From assembly GCA_050485425.1 (NCBI GenBank), contig JBJHBJ010000003.1, positions 104,788-168,787 on the forward strand: a stretch of 64,000 bases of DNA, written 5' to 3'. This document shows, one piece after another, positions 55,838 through 64,000 of this stretch; position 1 is the first letter of the stretch; every line of letters starts with the position of its first letter. The notes under the pieces are model-generated. The model was not told where the DNA came from. It did no database searches and was given only the letters and a program-made list of their open reading frames with translations. This DNA is from LSCE01 sp050485425 (lineage in GTDB: Bacteria; Pseudomonadota; Gammaproteobacteria; Nitrococcales; Aquisalimonadaceae). Both the position numbers and the translations under genes were made by a program.

Positions 55838-56659
55838 ATGACTGAAGCAATGGACCATTACCGGCAAGGAAACCTGCGGCAGGCTGCAGCTGCCGTGGCC
55901 AATGAACTGCGCCGCCAGCCCGGCAACGCCGGCAAGCGCGCATTCTATGCCGAACTGCTCTGCCTGCTGGGCGAGTTCGAGAAAGCCGACAGTCAGTTGG
56001 CAACGCTGCAGACGCTGGCCCCGGACGCACTGGTCACCGTAGGGACCTGGCGGCAGTTGCTGCAGGCCGCCCAGGCACGCGTGGACGTGCATGCCGCCGG
56101 ACGCACACCGGAGCTGCTGGGCGAGGCGGACAATCGCACCCGCGTGCGGCTGGACATGCTGATTGCGATCAGGGAACAGGACTGGCCCGGTGCCGCCAGA
56201 CAGGCGCTCCTGCTGGAGGAAAGCCGCCCGATTCGCCCCCTGTGGGTGAACGGCAAGGCAGTGGATGATCTTCGCGACCTGGACGACGTGGACGCAGGCC
56301 TGCTGGAAGTGCTCGCCAGCAACGGAAAATACTTCTGGGTCTGCACCACGCAGGTGGAATCCCTGGCGTTGCATCGCCCCGAACGGCCGCTGGACCTGCT
56401 CTGGCGAAAGGCCGAACTGACGTTGCTTGACGGCACGCACGGCCAGGTCTTCATCCCCATGATCTACGCCACGCCCACCGACAACGAACAGGCACTGCTG
56501 GGCCGGGCCACGCAGTGGCAGGACCGGGCCGGGCTGGTGCGGGGGATCGGCCTGCGCACCTGGCTGATCGGGGATGAGGCGATGCCGCTGTCACGTATCG
56601 ACAACGTGGAATGTACCGCCGACATCCGTCGCGGTCAGACCCGGACGGCACAGGTCTGA
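55838..56659 (+). CDS. tagJ: T6SS accessory protein TagJ (ImpE)
   Basis: TagJ/ImpE binds the TssB N-terminus in Pseudomonas and is associated with systems in which ClpV recycling differs. The 273-residue protein has TPR-like helices in its first 90 residues and the C-terminal ImpE domain (EDLLWRKAELTLLDGTHGQVFIPMIYATP-like segment, GLRTWLIGDEAMPLSRIDNVE). ATG 55838 follows the tssC paralogue after 28 bp and ends one base before tssE. The order TssC-TssC'-TagJ-TssE matches the imp-type clusters. Confidence 0.93.
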   Translation: MTEAMDHYRQGNLRQAAAAVANELRRQPGNAGKRAFYAELLCLLGEFEKADSQLATLQTLAPDALVTVGTWRQLLQAAQARVDVHAAGRTPELLGEADNRTRVRLDMLIAIREQDWPGAARQALLLEESRPIRPLWVNGKAVDDLRDLDDVDAGLLEVLASNGKYFWVCTTQVESLALHRPERPLDLLWRKAELTLLDGTHGQVFIPMIYATPTDNEQALLGRATQWQDRAGLVRGIGLRTWLIGDEAMPLSRIDNVECTADIRRGQTRTAQV

Positions 56660-56660
56660 C

Positions 56661-57164
56661 ATGGCCAGGGCGCAACTGCAGCAACCGGTTCTGCCATCGC
56701 TTCTGGACCGGCTGATCGACGAGGAGCCAGGCAAGCACCTGGAAAGCGTCCGCTCACCGGCGGATATGCTGCACGAAATGCGGGCCGCCGTACGCCGCGA
56801 TCTGGAAAACCTGCTGAACACCCGGCTGTTCCGGGAGATCGATGCGAAAGCCTACCCGCAACTGGAAACCTCGTTGGCCAACTACGGCCTGCCCGATTTC
56901 AGCACCGTGCAACTGGGTGCGCCGGAACACCGGGAGAAACTGCGGGAGATCATCCGCCGTACGATCGAGCGTTTCGAAACCCGGCTCCGGCGGGTTTCCG
57001 TGGAACTCGTGGATACCGGAGACGAAGGGGAACGGGAGCGCACGCTGCATCTTCAGATCTCGGCATTGCTGATGGTGGAGCCTGACCCGATACCACTGTT
57101 GTTCGATTCACGCATACATGCACTGGATCGCATGGTCCGCCTCCGGGAAAAACGTCATGGATGA
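56661..57164 (+). CDS. tssE: T6SS baseplate wedge protein TssE
   Basis: TssE is the gp25-like wedge subunit that starts sheath polymerisation. The 167-residue protein has VRRDLENLLNTRLF, PQLETSLANYGLPDFST and IRRTIERFETRLRRVSV with the conserved EPR-like region replaced by FETRLRRV. ATG 56661 is 1 nt after the tagJ stop. The 3' end overlaps tssF by 8 bp. Confidence 0.95.
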   Translation: MARAQLQQPVLPSLLDRLIDEEPGKHLESVRSPADMLHEMRAAVRRDLENLLNTRLFREIDAKAYPQLETSLANYGLPDFSTVQLGAPEHREKLREIIRRTIERFETRLRRVSVELVDTGDEGERERTLHLQISALLMVEPDPIPLLFDSRIHALDRMVRLREKRHG

Positions 57165-58983
57165 TGATCTGCTGTCCTACTACAACCGGGAACTGGCCTA
57201 CCTGCGGCAGATGGGCGCAGAGTTCGCGGACAAGCACCCGAAAATCGCCGGCCGCCTGCGGCTGGACAGAGACGTTGTCGAAGATCCCCACGTCTCGAGA
57301 CTGATCGAATCCTTCGCGTTTCTGACGGCACGCATCCGGCATCAGCTGGACGACGGGTTTTCCGACGTCACCGAATCGCTGATGGGAGTCCTGTATCCGG
57401 AATTCCAGGCGCCGATACCCTCATTCAGCGTGGTGCAGATGACACCGCGGCCCACCCGCCTGGAGCAACACCGCCTGCCCCGGGGGACGGGCTTCTACAC
57501 CACGTCCAACCCGCAGGGCACCTGCTACTACAGAAGCTGTTACGACACGGATGTGCTTCCGCTGACCGTGTCGGAGGCACGCTTCTCGCCGCGCCCCTTC
57601 CGCGCCCCGGCGGTACCTTCCCGGGACACCGAAGACGGCTACCAGGCCGTGTTGCAGATCGGCCTCTCCGCCTACCAGGGCACCACGCTGGCAGAGCTGC
57701 GTCCGGAACGCCTGCGGTTCTTCATCAACGGCCAGCCGCAACTCAGTTTCCGCCTGTACGAGTTCCTGCTGCGGCACACCCGGGCAATCGCCCTGGCCAG
57801 ACACCCGATGGACCCCGACCCGGTGATGCTTCCCGCGGAACGGCTGCAGGCCTGCGGATTCACCGACGACGAAGCGGCGCTGCCCGTGGATGGCCGCAGC
57901 TCTGCCGGCCATCGCCTGCTCATGGAGTACTTCACGTTCCCGGAGAAATTCCTGTTCCTGGACCTTGCCGGGCTGGCGAAGCCACTGCAGGCCTTCGAGG
58001 AAACCGCAACACTGTATTTCTACCTCGACCGCAGCCACCCGGAACTGGCGCAGGGCGTCAACCGCGACACCCTGCTGCTCGGCTGCACGCCGGTGGTCAA
58101 CCTGTTCGAGAAGCGACTGGAACCCCTGGATGCCGCCACCCTGGGCCATGAAACGCGCCTGTCGGTGGATGCCGGTCAGGCGGGCTGCGCGGACATCCAC
58201 ACCCTGCAGTCGCTGCATGCGCGGGGGGCCGACGGCAGAACCGTCCCGCTACAGCCCTACTACGGCACACACCGATCGCCGGCCGAAAGTAAAGGCCAGC
58301 CGTTCTGGTCGGTCAGACGGGAAAGCAGCCAGTGGCAGAACGGCCGCGTCAGCCAGGGTGTGGATACCTACCTTTCCCTGGTCGACCGGGATTTCCAGAT
58401 CACCGCACCGGACGCCGACTGGACCATCAGCGGCCAGGCCCTGTGCACCAATCGCGACCTGCCGGACCACCTGCCGTTCGGGCCGGGGCAACCGGTGATG
58501 CGATTCATCGACGGCGGTTCCGGCATCGCCCTGCGCTGCGTGACGGCGCCGACGCCGTCACGCAAGCCAAAGCTGGGCAATGCCACCCGATGGCAACTGG
58601 CCAACGCCATCTCCTTGCAGCAGTTGACCGGAGATACCGGGCTGGACGTGCTCAGGCAGACACTGCATTTGCACGATTTCAAGCAGGGTGCCGACTCCAG
58701 GTCGGTGATCGGAGGCCTGACTGCACTGGAAACACGGCTGATCACGGCCCGCGTCCAGCGCGAGGGTCGGGCCGCGGTCTGCCAGGGGACGGAGATACGG
58801 CTGGAGCTCGACGAGACGCGCTATAGCGGGACGGGGCTGTTCCTGTTCACCGCTGTGCTGAACCAGTTTCTTGCCCAGCTCTGCACTATCAACACATTCA
58901 TTCGCCTGGCGGTGCGCACCCGCCAGCACCCGGAAAACGAGATTCTATGGCCACCGAGCAGCGGCAGTCAGCGCCTGATCTAA
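57157..58983 (+). CDS. tssF: T6SS baseplate protein TssF
   Basis: TssF is the largest wedge protein and binds TssG. The 608-residue protein begins with LLSYYNRELAYLRQMGAEFADKHPKIAGRL and has VSRLIESFAFLTARIRHQLDD, FPEKFLFLDLAGL and the C-terminal GTGLFLFTAVLNQFLAQLCTINTF. ATG 57157 overlaps tssE by 8 bp and the gene overlaps tssG by 37 bp, so this part of the operon is tightly coupled. Confidence 0.96.
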   Translation: MDDDLLSYYNRELAYLRQMGAEFADKHPKIAGRLRLDRDVVEDPHVSRLIESFAFLTARIRHQLDDGFSDVTESLMGVLYPEFQAPIPSFSVVQMTPRPTRLEQHRLPRGTGFYTTSNPQGTCYYRSCYDTDVLPLTVSEARFSPRPFRAPAVPSRDTEDGYQAVLQIGLSAYQGTTLAELRPERLRFFINGQPQLSFRLYEFLLRHTRAIALARHPMDPDPVMLPAERLQACGFTDDEAALPVDGRSSAGHRLLMEYFTFPEKFLFLDLAGLAKPLQAFEETATLYFYLDRSHPELAQGVNRDTLLLGCTPVVNLFEKRLEPLDAATLGHETRLSVDAGQAGCADIHTLQSLHARGADGRTVPLQPYYGTHRSPAESKGQPFWSVRRESSQWQNGRVSQGVDTYLSLVDRDFQITAPDADWTISGQALCTNRDLPDHLPFGPGQPVMRFIDGGSGIALRCVTAPTPSRKPKLGNATRWQLANAISLQQLTGDTGLDVLRQTLHLHDFKQGADSRSVIGGLTALETRLITARVQREGRAAVCQGTEIRLELDETRYSGTGLFLFTAVLNQFLAQLCTINTFIRLAVRTRQHPENEILWPPSSGSQRLI

Positions 58984-60020
58984 CCCGGCTGCTGGAACGA
59001 CAGTTCCCGGGACGGGACGACTTCTTCCAGCTGATTCGCGTCGCGGAGCGGCTGCACAATCGTGCCGCGCGCGACGGCAAGACCGTGCGTGTGGGAACCG
59101 ACGGCCCACCGGCGGCCGAGGCGCTGCGCTTCGAAGCCGCCACGTCCACGGCTTTCGCCCCCGGCGCGGTAAAGCACATCCAGGACAACCAGGACATGGC
59201 GGCTCCGGCACACGTCTCGGTGAACCTGCTCGGGATCACCGGACCGTCGGGGGCCCTGCCACACCACTACACCACGCTGGTCCAGCAACGCCTGCGGAGA
59301 AAGGACCATGCGCTGGCGGATTTCCTCAACATCTTCAACCATCGTCTGATCTCGCTGCTTTATCGCGCCTGGGCCAAGCACAAGCCGGCAATCAACGAGG
59401 AGTATCACGACACCGCGTCCCCTTCTGCCTACACCCGGACGGTACAGACGCTCGCAGCACGACCGCCCGGAGACCGCGTGCAGAGCAGCCTCTATTACGG
59501 CGGACACTTCTCGCGGCGCAACCGGTCGGCGGCCTCGCTCCGGCAGATTCTTCAGGATTTTCTGCGTCATCCGGTGGCAGTGGAACCGTTCGTCGGGCAA
59601 TGGCTGCAGATTCCACGGTCGCAGCGATTCCGCCTTGGCCAGCCTTCGGTCGCCCGCGGCGAACGCCTGGGGGATGGCGTGCTGATCGGCCACCGCGTCT
59701 GGGACGCCCAGAGCCGTATCCGCATTGATATCGGCCCGCTCAGCAGCGCGGAACACGAGACCCTGCTGCCTTCCGAACCGCGATACCGGGCGCTCTGTCG
59801 CTTGCTGCGCGCCTATCTGCCGGCACACCTCACGGTGGAATTGCGTTACGCGATACGGGATGAGCACGGGGCGGACGGGCGGCGACGCCTGGGAGACAAC
59901 GCACGCCTGGGTTGGACGACCTGGGCCCGCAGCGGCGCCGACGGCCTGCGCCACGCCAGATATCTGTTACCCGCCGGCATGCCCGCGGGCGGCAGCGATA
60001 CCCGCAACAAGGAAGACTGA
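58947..60020 (+). CDS. tssG: T6SS baseplate protein TssG
   Basis: TssG is present in two copies per wedge and holds TssF and TssK. The 357-residue protein has FFQLIRVAERLH, ALRFEAATSTAF, VNLLGITGPSGALPHHYTTLVQQR, ADFLNIFNHRLISLLYRAWAKHKP and FVGQWLQIPRSQRFRLG. The start lies 37 nt inside the 3' end of tssF. It ends 7 nt before the ATG of clpV. Confidence 0.96.
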   Translation: MATEQRQSAPDLTRLLERQFPGRDDFFQLIRVAERLHNRAARDGKTVRVGTDGPPAAEALRFEAATSTAFAPGAVKHIQDNQDMAAPAHVSVNLLGITGPSGALPHHYTTLVQQRLRRKDHALADFLNIFNHRLISLLYRAWAKHKPAINEEYHDTASPSAYTRTVQTLAARPPGDRVQSSLYYGGHFSRRNRSAASLRQILQDFLRHPVAVEPFVGQWLQIPRSQRFRLGQPSVARGERLGDGVLIGHRVWDAQSRIRIDIGPLSSAEHETLLPSEPRYRALCRLLRAYLPAHLTVELRYAIRDEHGADGRRRLGDNARLGWTTWARSGADGLRHARYLLPAGMPAGGSDTRNKED

Positions 60021-60027
60021 GGTCATC

Positions 60028-62703
60028 ATGGAATTTGATCAACTGATCAGGAAAATGTCCCCGGCGTGCCGGGAGCTGTTCGAGTCGGCGGTTGCCACCG
60101 CATCATCGCGCACCCATTTCGCCATGGACCTGGAACATCTGCTGCAGCAGTTGCTCGACCGGGGAGACGGCGACGTCCAGCGCATGCTCGATCAATCCGG
60201 CCTGGACAGGGGCCTTCTCGGGGTCGACGTCCAGCGTGCACTGGAACGGCTGAAGACCGGGAATGGCGGTTTTCCGAAGATTGCTCCGGATATCGCCCGG
60301 CTACTGTTCGAGGCCTGGATGGTGGCTTCCACCCAGTGTGGCTCTCTTGAAATCCGGCCGGGGCACCTGTTGCTGGCCATTGCCGGGACGGACGCGCTGC
60401 GCCTCCATGCTCATGCGGTGTCGGAACAGTTCGTCGGGCTGGATGCAGAAACGCTTCGGCGGGAGATCCTTGCCGACCAGGGTGATGACGGCGGGCAATC
60501 GCCTACCCCCGCCAATGGCCAGGGTCGCGCCCTGGATCAGTTCACCATCGACCTGACGGCGGCAGCCCGTGCCGGACGGCTGGATCCGGTGTTGGGCCGG
60601 GATACGGAAATCCGGCAGATGATCGACATTCTCTGCCGTCGCCGCCAGAACAATCCGATACTCACGGGTGAAGCGGGTGTCGGCAAGACGGCTGTGGTCG
60701 AAGGCCTGGCCCAGCGGATCTCGGACGGCGAAGTCCCGGCGCCGTTGCAGAACGTCTCGCTGCGTACACTGGACCTGGGCCTGCTGCAGGCCGGCGCCGG
60801 CGTGAAGGGGGAATTCGAGAACCGGTTGAAGAATGTCATCGCCGAAGTGCAGGCTTCCGCCAGACCGGTCATCCTGTTCATTGACGAAGCCCACACCCTG
60901 ATCGGTGCCGGCAACCAGGCCGGTGGCGGAGACGCGGCAAACCTGCTCAAGCCGGCCCTGGCCCGCGGCGAACTACGCACCATCGCCGCTACCACCTGGG
61001 CGGAGTACAAGAAGTACTTCGAATCGGATGCGGCGCTGACACGTCGTTTCCAGGTGATCAATATCGAGGAGCCCGATGAAGAGCGGGCCACAATCATGTT
61101 GCGCGGATTTGCCGCAGCGCTGGAGCGTCACCACCGCGTCACCGTGCTCGACGAGGCGGTGCGGGCGGCGGTCAGATTGTCGAAACGCTACATCCCGGGC
61201 CGCCAGCTTCCGGACAAGTGCGTCAGCCTGCTCGACACCGCCTGCGCACGGGTGCGCCTCAGCCTGGACACGCTACCGGTCCGGCTCGAGGAATGCCGCC
61301 AGGATCTGCGCCATATCGCTACCGAACGCGAACGCCTTGCCCGGGAACAGGAAACAGGCCTGGATCACCGCACCGCGCTCGAAGCCCTGGCGGCGCGTGA
61401 AGACTCGTTGAAGGCGGCCCGGGAAAACCTGCAGGAACGCTGGCAGGCAAGCCGCTCGGCCGTGGAGAAAGTGCTCGCACTGAGCACCGAGATGGCCGAC
61501 CCCGCGGTACCCGCCACGCCGGATCAACGGCAGGCTCTGATCAGCGCCCGGAACGAACTGCGGGGCCTGCAGGGCAAGGAGCCGCTGATCTTCGATTGCG
61601 TGGATGGCGAAGTGGTCGCGCAGGTCGTGGCCGACTGGACGGGCATCCCGGTCGGCCGGATGCAGGCGGACGAGATTAGCCAGGTGCTGTCACTGGAGCA
61701 ATCGCTGGCCCGCCGCGTCATCGGTCAGACCCACGCACTCTCGCTGATCGCCCGGGGCATGCGCATTGCCCGCACACAGCTCGGCGACCCGCGCCGGCCA
61801 CTGGCCGTTTTCATGCTGGTCGGCCCCAGCGGCATCGGCAAGACCGAGACCGCGCTGGCACTGGCAGAGCAACTCTACGGTTCGGACGAAGCCATCACCA
61901 CCATCAACATGTCGGAGTTCAAGGAAGAGCACAAGGTCTCACTGCTGATGGGGTCTCCCCCAGGCTACGTAGGCTACGGCGAGGGCGGGGTACTTACCGA
62001 GGCGGTCCGCCGCAAACCGTACAGCGTGGTGCTGCTGGACGAAATGGAAAAGGCGCACCCCGGTGTGCAGGACATCTTCTACCAGGTGTTCGACAAGGGA
62101 ACCTTGAAGGATGGTGTCGGCAGGGATATCGACTTTCGCAATACCGTTATCATCATGACAAGCAACACAGCGAGCGATGAGATAACGCGGCTCGCGCTCG
62201 ACCCGGAAACACGACCGGAACCCGACGCCCTTATCGATGCCATATCACCGGCACTTCGTGAACACTATAAACCCGCCTTTCTTGGCAGAATTCAGCTTAT
62301 TCCCTATTACCCGCTTGATCGGGATAATCTCGGAAAGATCGCAGAACTCCAGTTGGCTGGAATACGCCGGCGTATCGAATCCCATTACGGGGCCTCGATA
62401 CAGTTCAGCAGGGCCCTGCTTGAGCATGTCAGTGACCAGTGCATGCAATCCGACACCGGTGCGAGGCAGGTCGCAGCGGTACTGAACAACGGTTTGCTGC
62501 CTTACCTGTCCGGCCAACTGCTGGAATACCTGGCGAAGGGGTTCACGGTTGGAGACATCCACGTCGACATGGTCGGCAGCGACTTCAGTATCGGCATTCG
62601 GAAGCAGAAGAACAATGCTCCGAAAGGCCGAACAAGAACGGGAAGAAACAGCGCAGCAGAGAGGAAGAAAAAGCAACAAGAAACCGTCATGGATCAGGAC
62701 TGA
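60028..62703 (+). CDS. clpV: T6SS sheath-disassembly ATPase ClpV (TssH)
   Basis: ClpV unfolds the contracted TssBC sheath so that it can be reused. The 891-residue AAA+ protein has an N-terminal domain (1-150), Walker A GEAGVGKT at 214-221, Walker B VILFIDEAHTL, a middle coiled-coil segment (RLEECRQDLRHIATERERLAREQE), second Walker A GPSGIGKT at about 599-606 and Walker B VVLLDEMEKAH. It ends in a basic, Lys/Arg/Gln-rich tail of about 30 residues. Base and codon use becomes visibly more AT-rich in the final 550 bp. The start follows GAGG. Confidence 0.96.
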   Translation: MEFDQLIRKMSPACRELFESAVATASSRTHFAMDLEHLLQQLLDRGDGDVQRMLDQSGLDRGLLGVDVQRALERLKTGNGGFPKIAPDIARLLFEAWMVASTQCGSLEIRPGHLLLAIAGTDALRLHAHAVSEQFVGLDAETLRREILADQGDDGGQSPTPANGQGRALDQFTIDLTAAARAGRLDPVLGRDTEIRQMIDILCRRRQNNPILTGEAGVGKTAVVEGLAQRISDGEVPAPLQNVSLRTLDLGLLQAGAGVKGEFENRLKNVIAEVQASARPVILFIDEAHTLIGAGNQAGGGDAANLLKPALARGELRTIAATTWAEYKKYFESDAALTRRFQVINIEEPDEERATIMLRGFAAALERHHRVTVLDEAVRAAVRLSKRYIPGRQLPDKCVSLLDTACARVRLSLDTLPVRLEECRQDLRHIATERERLAREQETGLDHRTALEALAAREDSLKAARENLQERWQASRSAVEKVLALSTEMADPAVPATPDQRQALISARNELRGLQGKEPLIFDCVDGEVVAQVVADWTGIPVGRMQADEISQVLSLEQSLARRVIGQTHALSLIARGMRIARTQLGDPRRPLAVFMLVGPSGIGKTETALALAEQLYGSDEAITTINMSEFKEEHKVSLLMGSPPGYVGYGEGGVLTEAVRRKPYSVVLLDEMEKAHPGVQDIFYQVFDKGTLKDGVGRDIDFRNTVIIMTSNTASDEITRLALDPETRPEPDALIDAISPALREHYKPAFLGRIQLIPYYPLDRDNLGKIAELQLAGIRRRIESHYGASIQFSRALLEHVSDQCMQSDTGARQVAAVLNNGLLPYLSGQLLEYLAKGFTVGDIHVDMVGSDFSIGIRKQKNNAPKGRTRTGRNSAAERKKKQQETVMDQD

Positions 62704-62766
62704 TGACCTGATCCATCGCCATCTCAGGAATACAATTTTTCGCGATTCGTGCCTGCAGGAACGTTT

Positions 62767-62813
62767 GATACGTTATCAGAAAAAAATTCAAAAATTCTGA
62801 ATTTTTGCGTATC
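62767..62813. repeat. AT-rich long inverted repeat before hcp
   Basis: Two nested arms share one centre. GATACG (62767-62772) is complementary to CGTATC (62808-62813), and inside it AAAAATTCA (62782-62790) pairs with TGAATTTTT (62798-62806) around a 7-nt loop. The whole spacer between clpV and hcp (62704-62873, 170 bp) is much richer in A+T than the rest of the window. It may act as an attenuator or terminator, an RNA-stability hairpin, or a binding region for a nucleoid protein. Confidence 0.6.
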
Positions 62814-62873
62814 ATTCTGGTCGAGCTTTCGGGCTCTTTATCAAAGGAAGTTTCACAACAAAGGAAGGAAATC

Positions 62874-63362
62874 ATGTCCATCTTCATGAAATTCGACGGC
62901 ATCACCGGCGAGTCCTCCGACAGCAACCACAGCGGTTGGATGGATATCGAATCCCTGCAGTGGGGCGTTCAGCGCCGGATCACCTCCAACTCGTCCACGC
63001 AGAACGACCGCGAGTCCTCCAATGCGGAGATCAGCGACCTGCAGGTGGTTCGCACCATGGACAGCTCCACGCCGAGCCTGTTCGTGGAGTCCTGCTGCGG
63101 CAAGGGCAAGGATGTCGTGATTCATCTGACCAAGACCGGCAGCGGTTCTGGGTCGGACGTGTACATGGAGTACACGCTGAAGAATGCGCTGGTCACCAAC
63201 TACTCGGTTACCGCCTCTGCCCAGAGCAACGAGCGTCCGACCGAGAACCTGACGATCAGCTTCATCGACATCGAAGTGAAGTACACCCCCTACAAGGACG
63301 ACGGCAGCGCCGACGCGTCCATTGCGGTGGGCTTCGATACGGCCACCAACACCAAGCGGTAA
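62874..63362 (+). CDS. hcp: T6SS tube protein Hcp (TssD)
   Basis: Hcp rings stack into the inner tube and are secreted. The 162-residue protein is a typical Hcp: MSIFMKFDGITGESSDSNHSGWMDIESLQWGV, SEISDL-like NAEISDLQVVRTMDSSTPSLF, the Cys pair ESCCGKG, and the extended C-terminus FIDIEVKYTPYKDDG. AAGGAAGGA lies just before ATG 62874, a very strong ribosome site that fits a highly expressed protein. It is separated from clpV by an AT-rich gap and is followed by a strong hairpin, so it probably has its own transcript. Confidence 0.96.
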   Translation: MSIFMKFDGITGESSDSNHSGWMDIESLQWGVQRRITSNSSTQNDRESSNAEISDLQVVRTMDSSTPSLFVESCCGKGKDVVIHLTKTGSGSGSDVYMEYTLKNALVTNYSVTASAQSNERPTENLTISFIDIEVKYTPYKDDGSADASIAVGFDTATNTKR

Positions 63363-63379
63363 GGCCTGGCATCACGCTC

Positions 63380-63411
63380 ATAGGTGTCGTGCACGAGCAC
63401 GGCACCTATGC
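63380..63411 (+). terminator. Hairpin after hcp
   Basis: CATAGGTGTCGTGC (63380-63393) pairs with GCACGGCACCTATG (63398-63411) over 14 bp with one G-U pair and a 4-nt loop. There is no T-run after it, so it may be a Rho-assisted end or an mRNA-stabilising hairpin for the hcp message. Confidence 0.55.
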
Positions 63412-63430
63412 TCGCGGCGGCCCCGCCCGA

Positions 63431-63682
63431 TCACTGGCTACTCGCCGCACGCCCGCTGGGCACGATATGAAAGCGCTCTCGCTGGCTGGGCTGTTCCAGC
63501 AGATACAGCGATCCGCGTTCCTGGCCCATCACGAACTCCATGCGCGCGCCCATGGGCACGGTCATACGCACGCTCGTCCCCAGTTCCGTCTTCAGAATCA
63601 GCTCCACGGGCTTTCCCCGGTCGTTGATGAACTCGAAGGCCTCTCCCGCCCGGAGATGGCGAATACTGGCGCTGTTGGGCAT
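63431..63682 (-). CDS. Small protein of unknown function next to hcp
   Basis: The 83-residue protein starts MPNSASIRHLRAGEAFEF. It has alternating beta-type segments (KPVELILKTELG, SVRMTVPMGARMEFVMG, SLYLLEQPSQRERFHIV) and no membrane segment or signal. A GGGGAG ribosome site lies 8-9 bp before ATG 63682. I do not recognise it. It converges on hcp, so it is not in the T6SS operon. Base composition agrees with a real gene. Confidence 0.55.
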   Translation of the reverse strand: MPNSASIRHLRAGEAFEFINDRGKPVELILKTELGTSVRMTVPMGARMEFVMGQERGSLYLLEQPSQRERFHIVPSGRAASSQ

Positions 63683-63823
63683 TGCAGTAACTCCCCGAGA
63701 CCACGGATGCTGTCACTCATCCGCCCACCGATGAAGCCACACCCCGGCGGGCAGGTGACCGGCCTCGTCGAACGGCTGCCGACAAGGTCGGAAATACAAG
63801 CATAGAACAGCCCCTGCACATGC

Positions 63824-64000
63824 CTATGCGCGGATGTCCTGCACCGCCTTCCGTTCCGACAGCGTGACCAGCAGAAGACCGAGCACAATCAACACCAGTC
63901 CGACAATATTGGTTGCGGTGAGCCGTTCGCCCAGCGCGACCGCAGAGGCGAATACGCCGAATGCCGGCACGCCGAGGGAGGCGATGGAAGTGGTGGAAGC
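63824..64000 (-). CDS. EamA/DMT-family transporter, C-terminal fragment
   Basis: The last 58 codons of a leftward gene are visible; the start lies beyond the window. Residues ASLGVPAFGVFASAVALGERLT and the following hydrophobic helix NIVGLVLIVLGLLLV are the typical end of the second EamA repeat of drug/metabolite transporters. The short tail ends ERKAVQDIRA. It is an inner-membrane exporter of unknown substrate. Confidence 0.8.
   Translation of the reverse strand, partial: ASTTSIASLGVPAFGVFASAVALGERLTATNIVGLVLIVLGLLLVTLSERKAVQDIRA

Larger units (their letters stand above)
39829..63362. other. Type VI secretion system locus (two divergent arms)
   Basis: A complete T6SS set lies here, built around a central divergent region at 49546-49747. 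The leftward arm is tagH, tssJ, tssK, tssL, tssM, tagF and pppA. The rightward arm is ppkA, tssA, tssB, tssC, a tssC paralogue, tagJ, tssE, tssF, tssG, clpV and hcp. The gene order BCC'JEFG and the presence of PpkA/PppA/FHA/TagF resemble the imp cluster of Agrobacterium and Rhizobium. VgrG, PAAR and effector genes are not in the window. Confidence 0.93.

Noticed and set aside
62814..62840. Possible sigma54 site before hcp
   Set aside because: The -12 element lacks the conserved GC at the required spacing from GG, so it does not meet the consensus.

Overview
The window is about 64 kb of GC-rich chromosome from a gammaproteobacterium. The PPK1/Ppx pair, TypA, TamA/TamB, NagZ, LpoB, ZapG, LutABC and ThiC behind a TPP riboswitch all fit that class. 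I cannot name the genus. Composition and gene content would suit a Chromatiales/Ectothiorhodospiraceae or halomonad-type organism, but this is inference. No tRNA, rRNA, CRISPR array, insertion sequence or prophage was recognised. Both ends are cut: a membrane protein on the left and an EamA-type transporter on the right.

Left part (1-21 kb), housekeeping and envelope. Polyphosphate kinase (ppk) and exopolyphosphatase (ppx) converge. A PhoB-box-like promoter lies upstream of ppk, and sixA overlaps ppx. typA reads rightward from a clear sigma70 promoter. A long leftward block follows (written 5' to 3': CYTH enzyme, L,D-transpeptidase, nagZ, srkA, tamA, tamB, YgjP-type protease), with start/stop overlaps at several junctions. 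It joins peptidoglycan remodelling and recycling to outer-membrane assembly. gpmA, an SDR oxidoreductase and a DUF1499 protein read rightward. A COG3014-like lipoprotein and LpoB, the activator of penicillin-binding protein 1B, read leftward.

Middle (21-39 kb), regulation and metabolism. Between lpoB and zapG a Fur-box-like sequence, a TTGACA-N17-TAACCT promoter, about 145 nt without a convincing gene, and a strong intrinsic terminator together look like an unannotated iron-regulated small RNA. Then come a porin with its own terminator, an unknown exported protein, an unknown lipoprotein, moaC, phhB, the L-lactate oxidation operon lutABC, hydroxypyruvate isomerase (hyi) divergent from an IclR regulator, a TPP riboswitch with thiC, a CitE/malyl-CoA-lyase-like gene, an aldose dehydrogenase, a large MscS-family channel and a zinc alcohol dehydrogenase.

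Right part (39.8-63.4 kb), a type VI secretion system. One arm reads leftward from a central promoter region: tagH (FHA), tssJ, tssK, tssL (with OmpA domain), tssM, tagF, pppA. The other reads rightward: ppkA, tssA, tssB, tssC, a second tssC paralogue, tagJ, tssE, tssF, tssG, clpV, hcp. All structural core components except VgrG are present, and no VgrG, PAAR or recognisable effector lies in the window. The kinase, phosphatase, FHA protein and TagF form the threonine-phosphorylation control module. TssL carries three N-terminal repeats of a T-x-x-x-P-R motif that look like tandem FHA-binding phosphothreonine sites. hcp is set apart from clpV by an AT-rich spacer with a long inverted repeat.

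The observations most worth following are the Fur-linked small RNA candidate, the triplicated TssL motif, the PhoB-box promoter of ppk, the AT-rich element before hcp, and the non-canonical DFG motif of the T6SS kinase.
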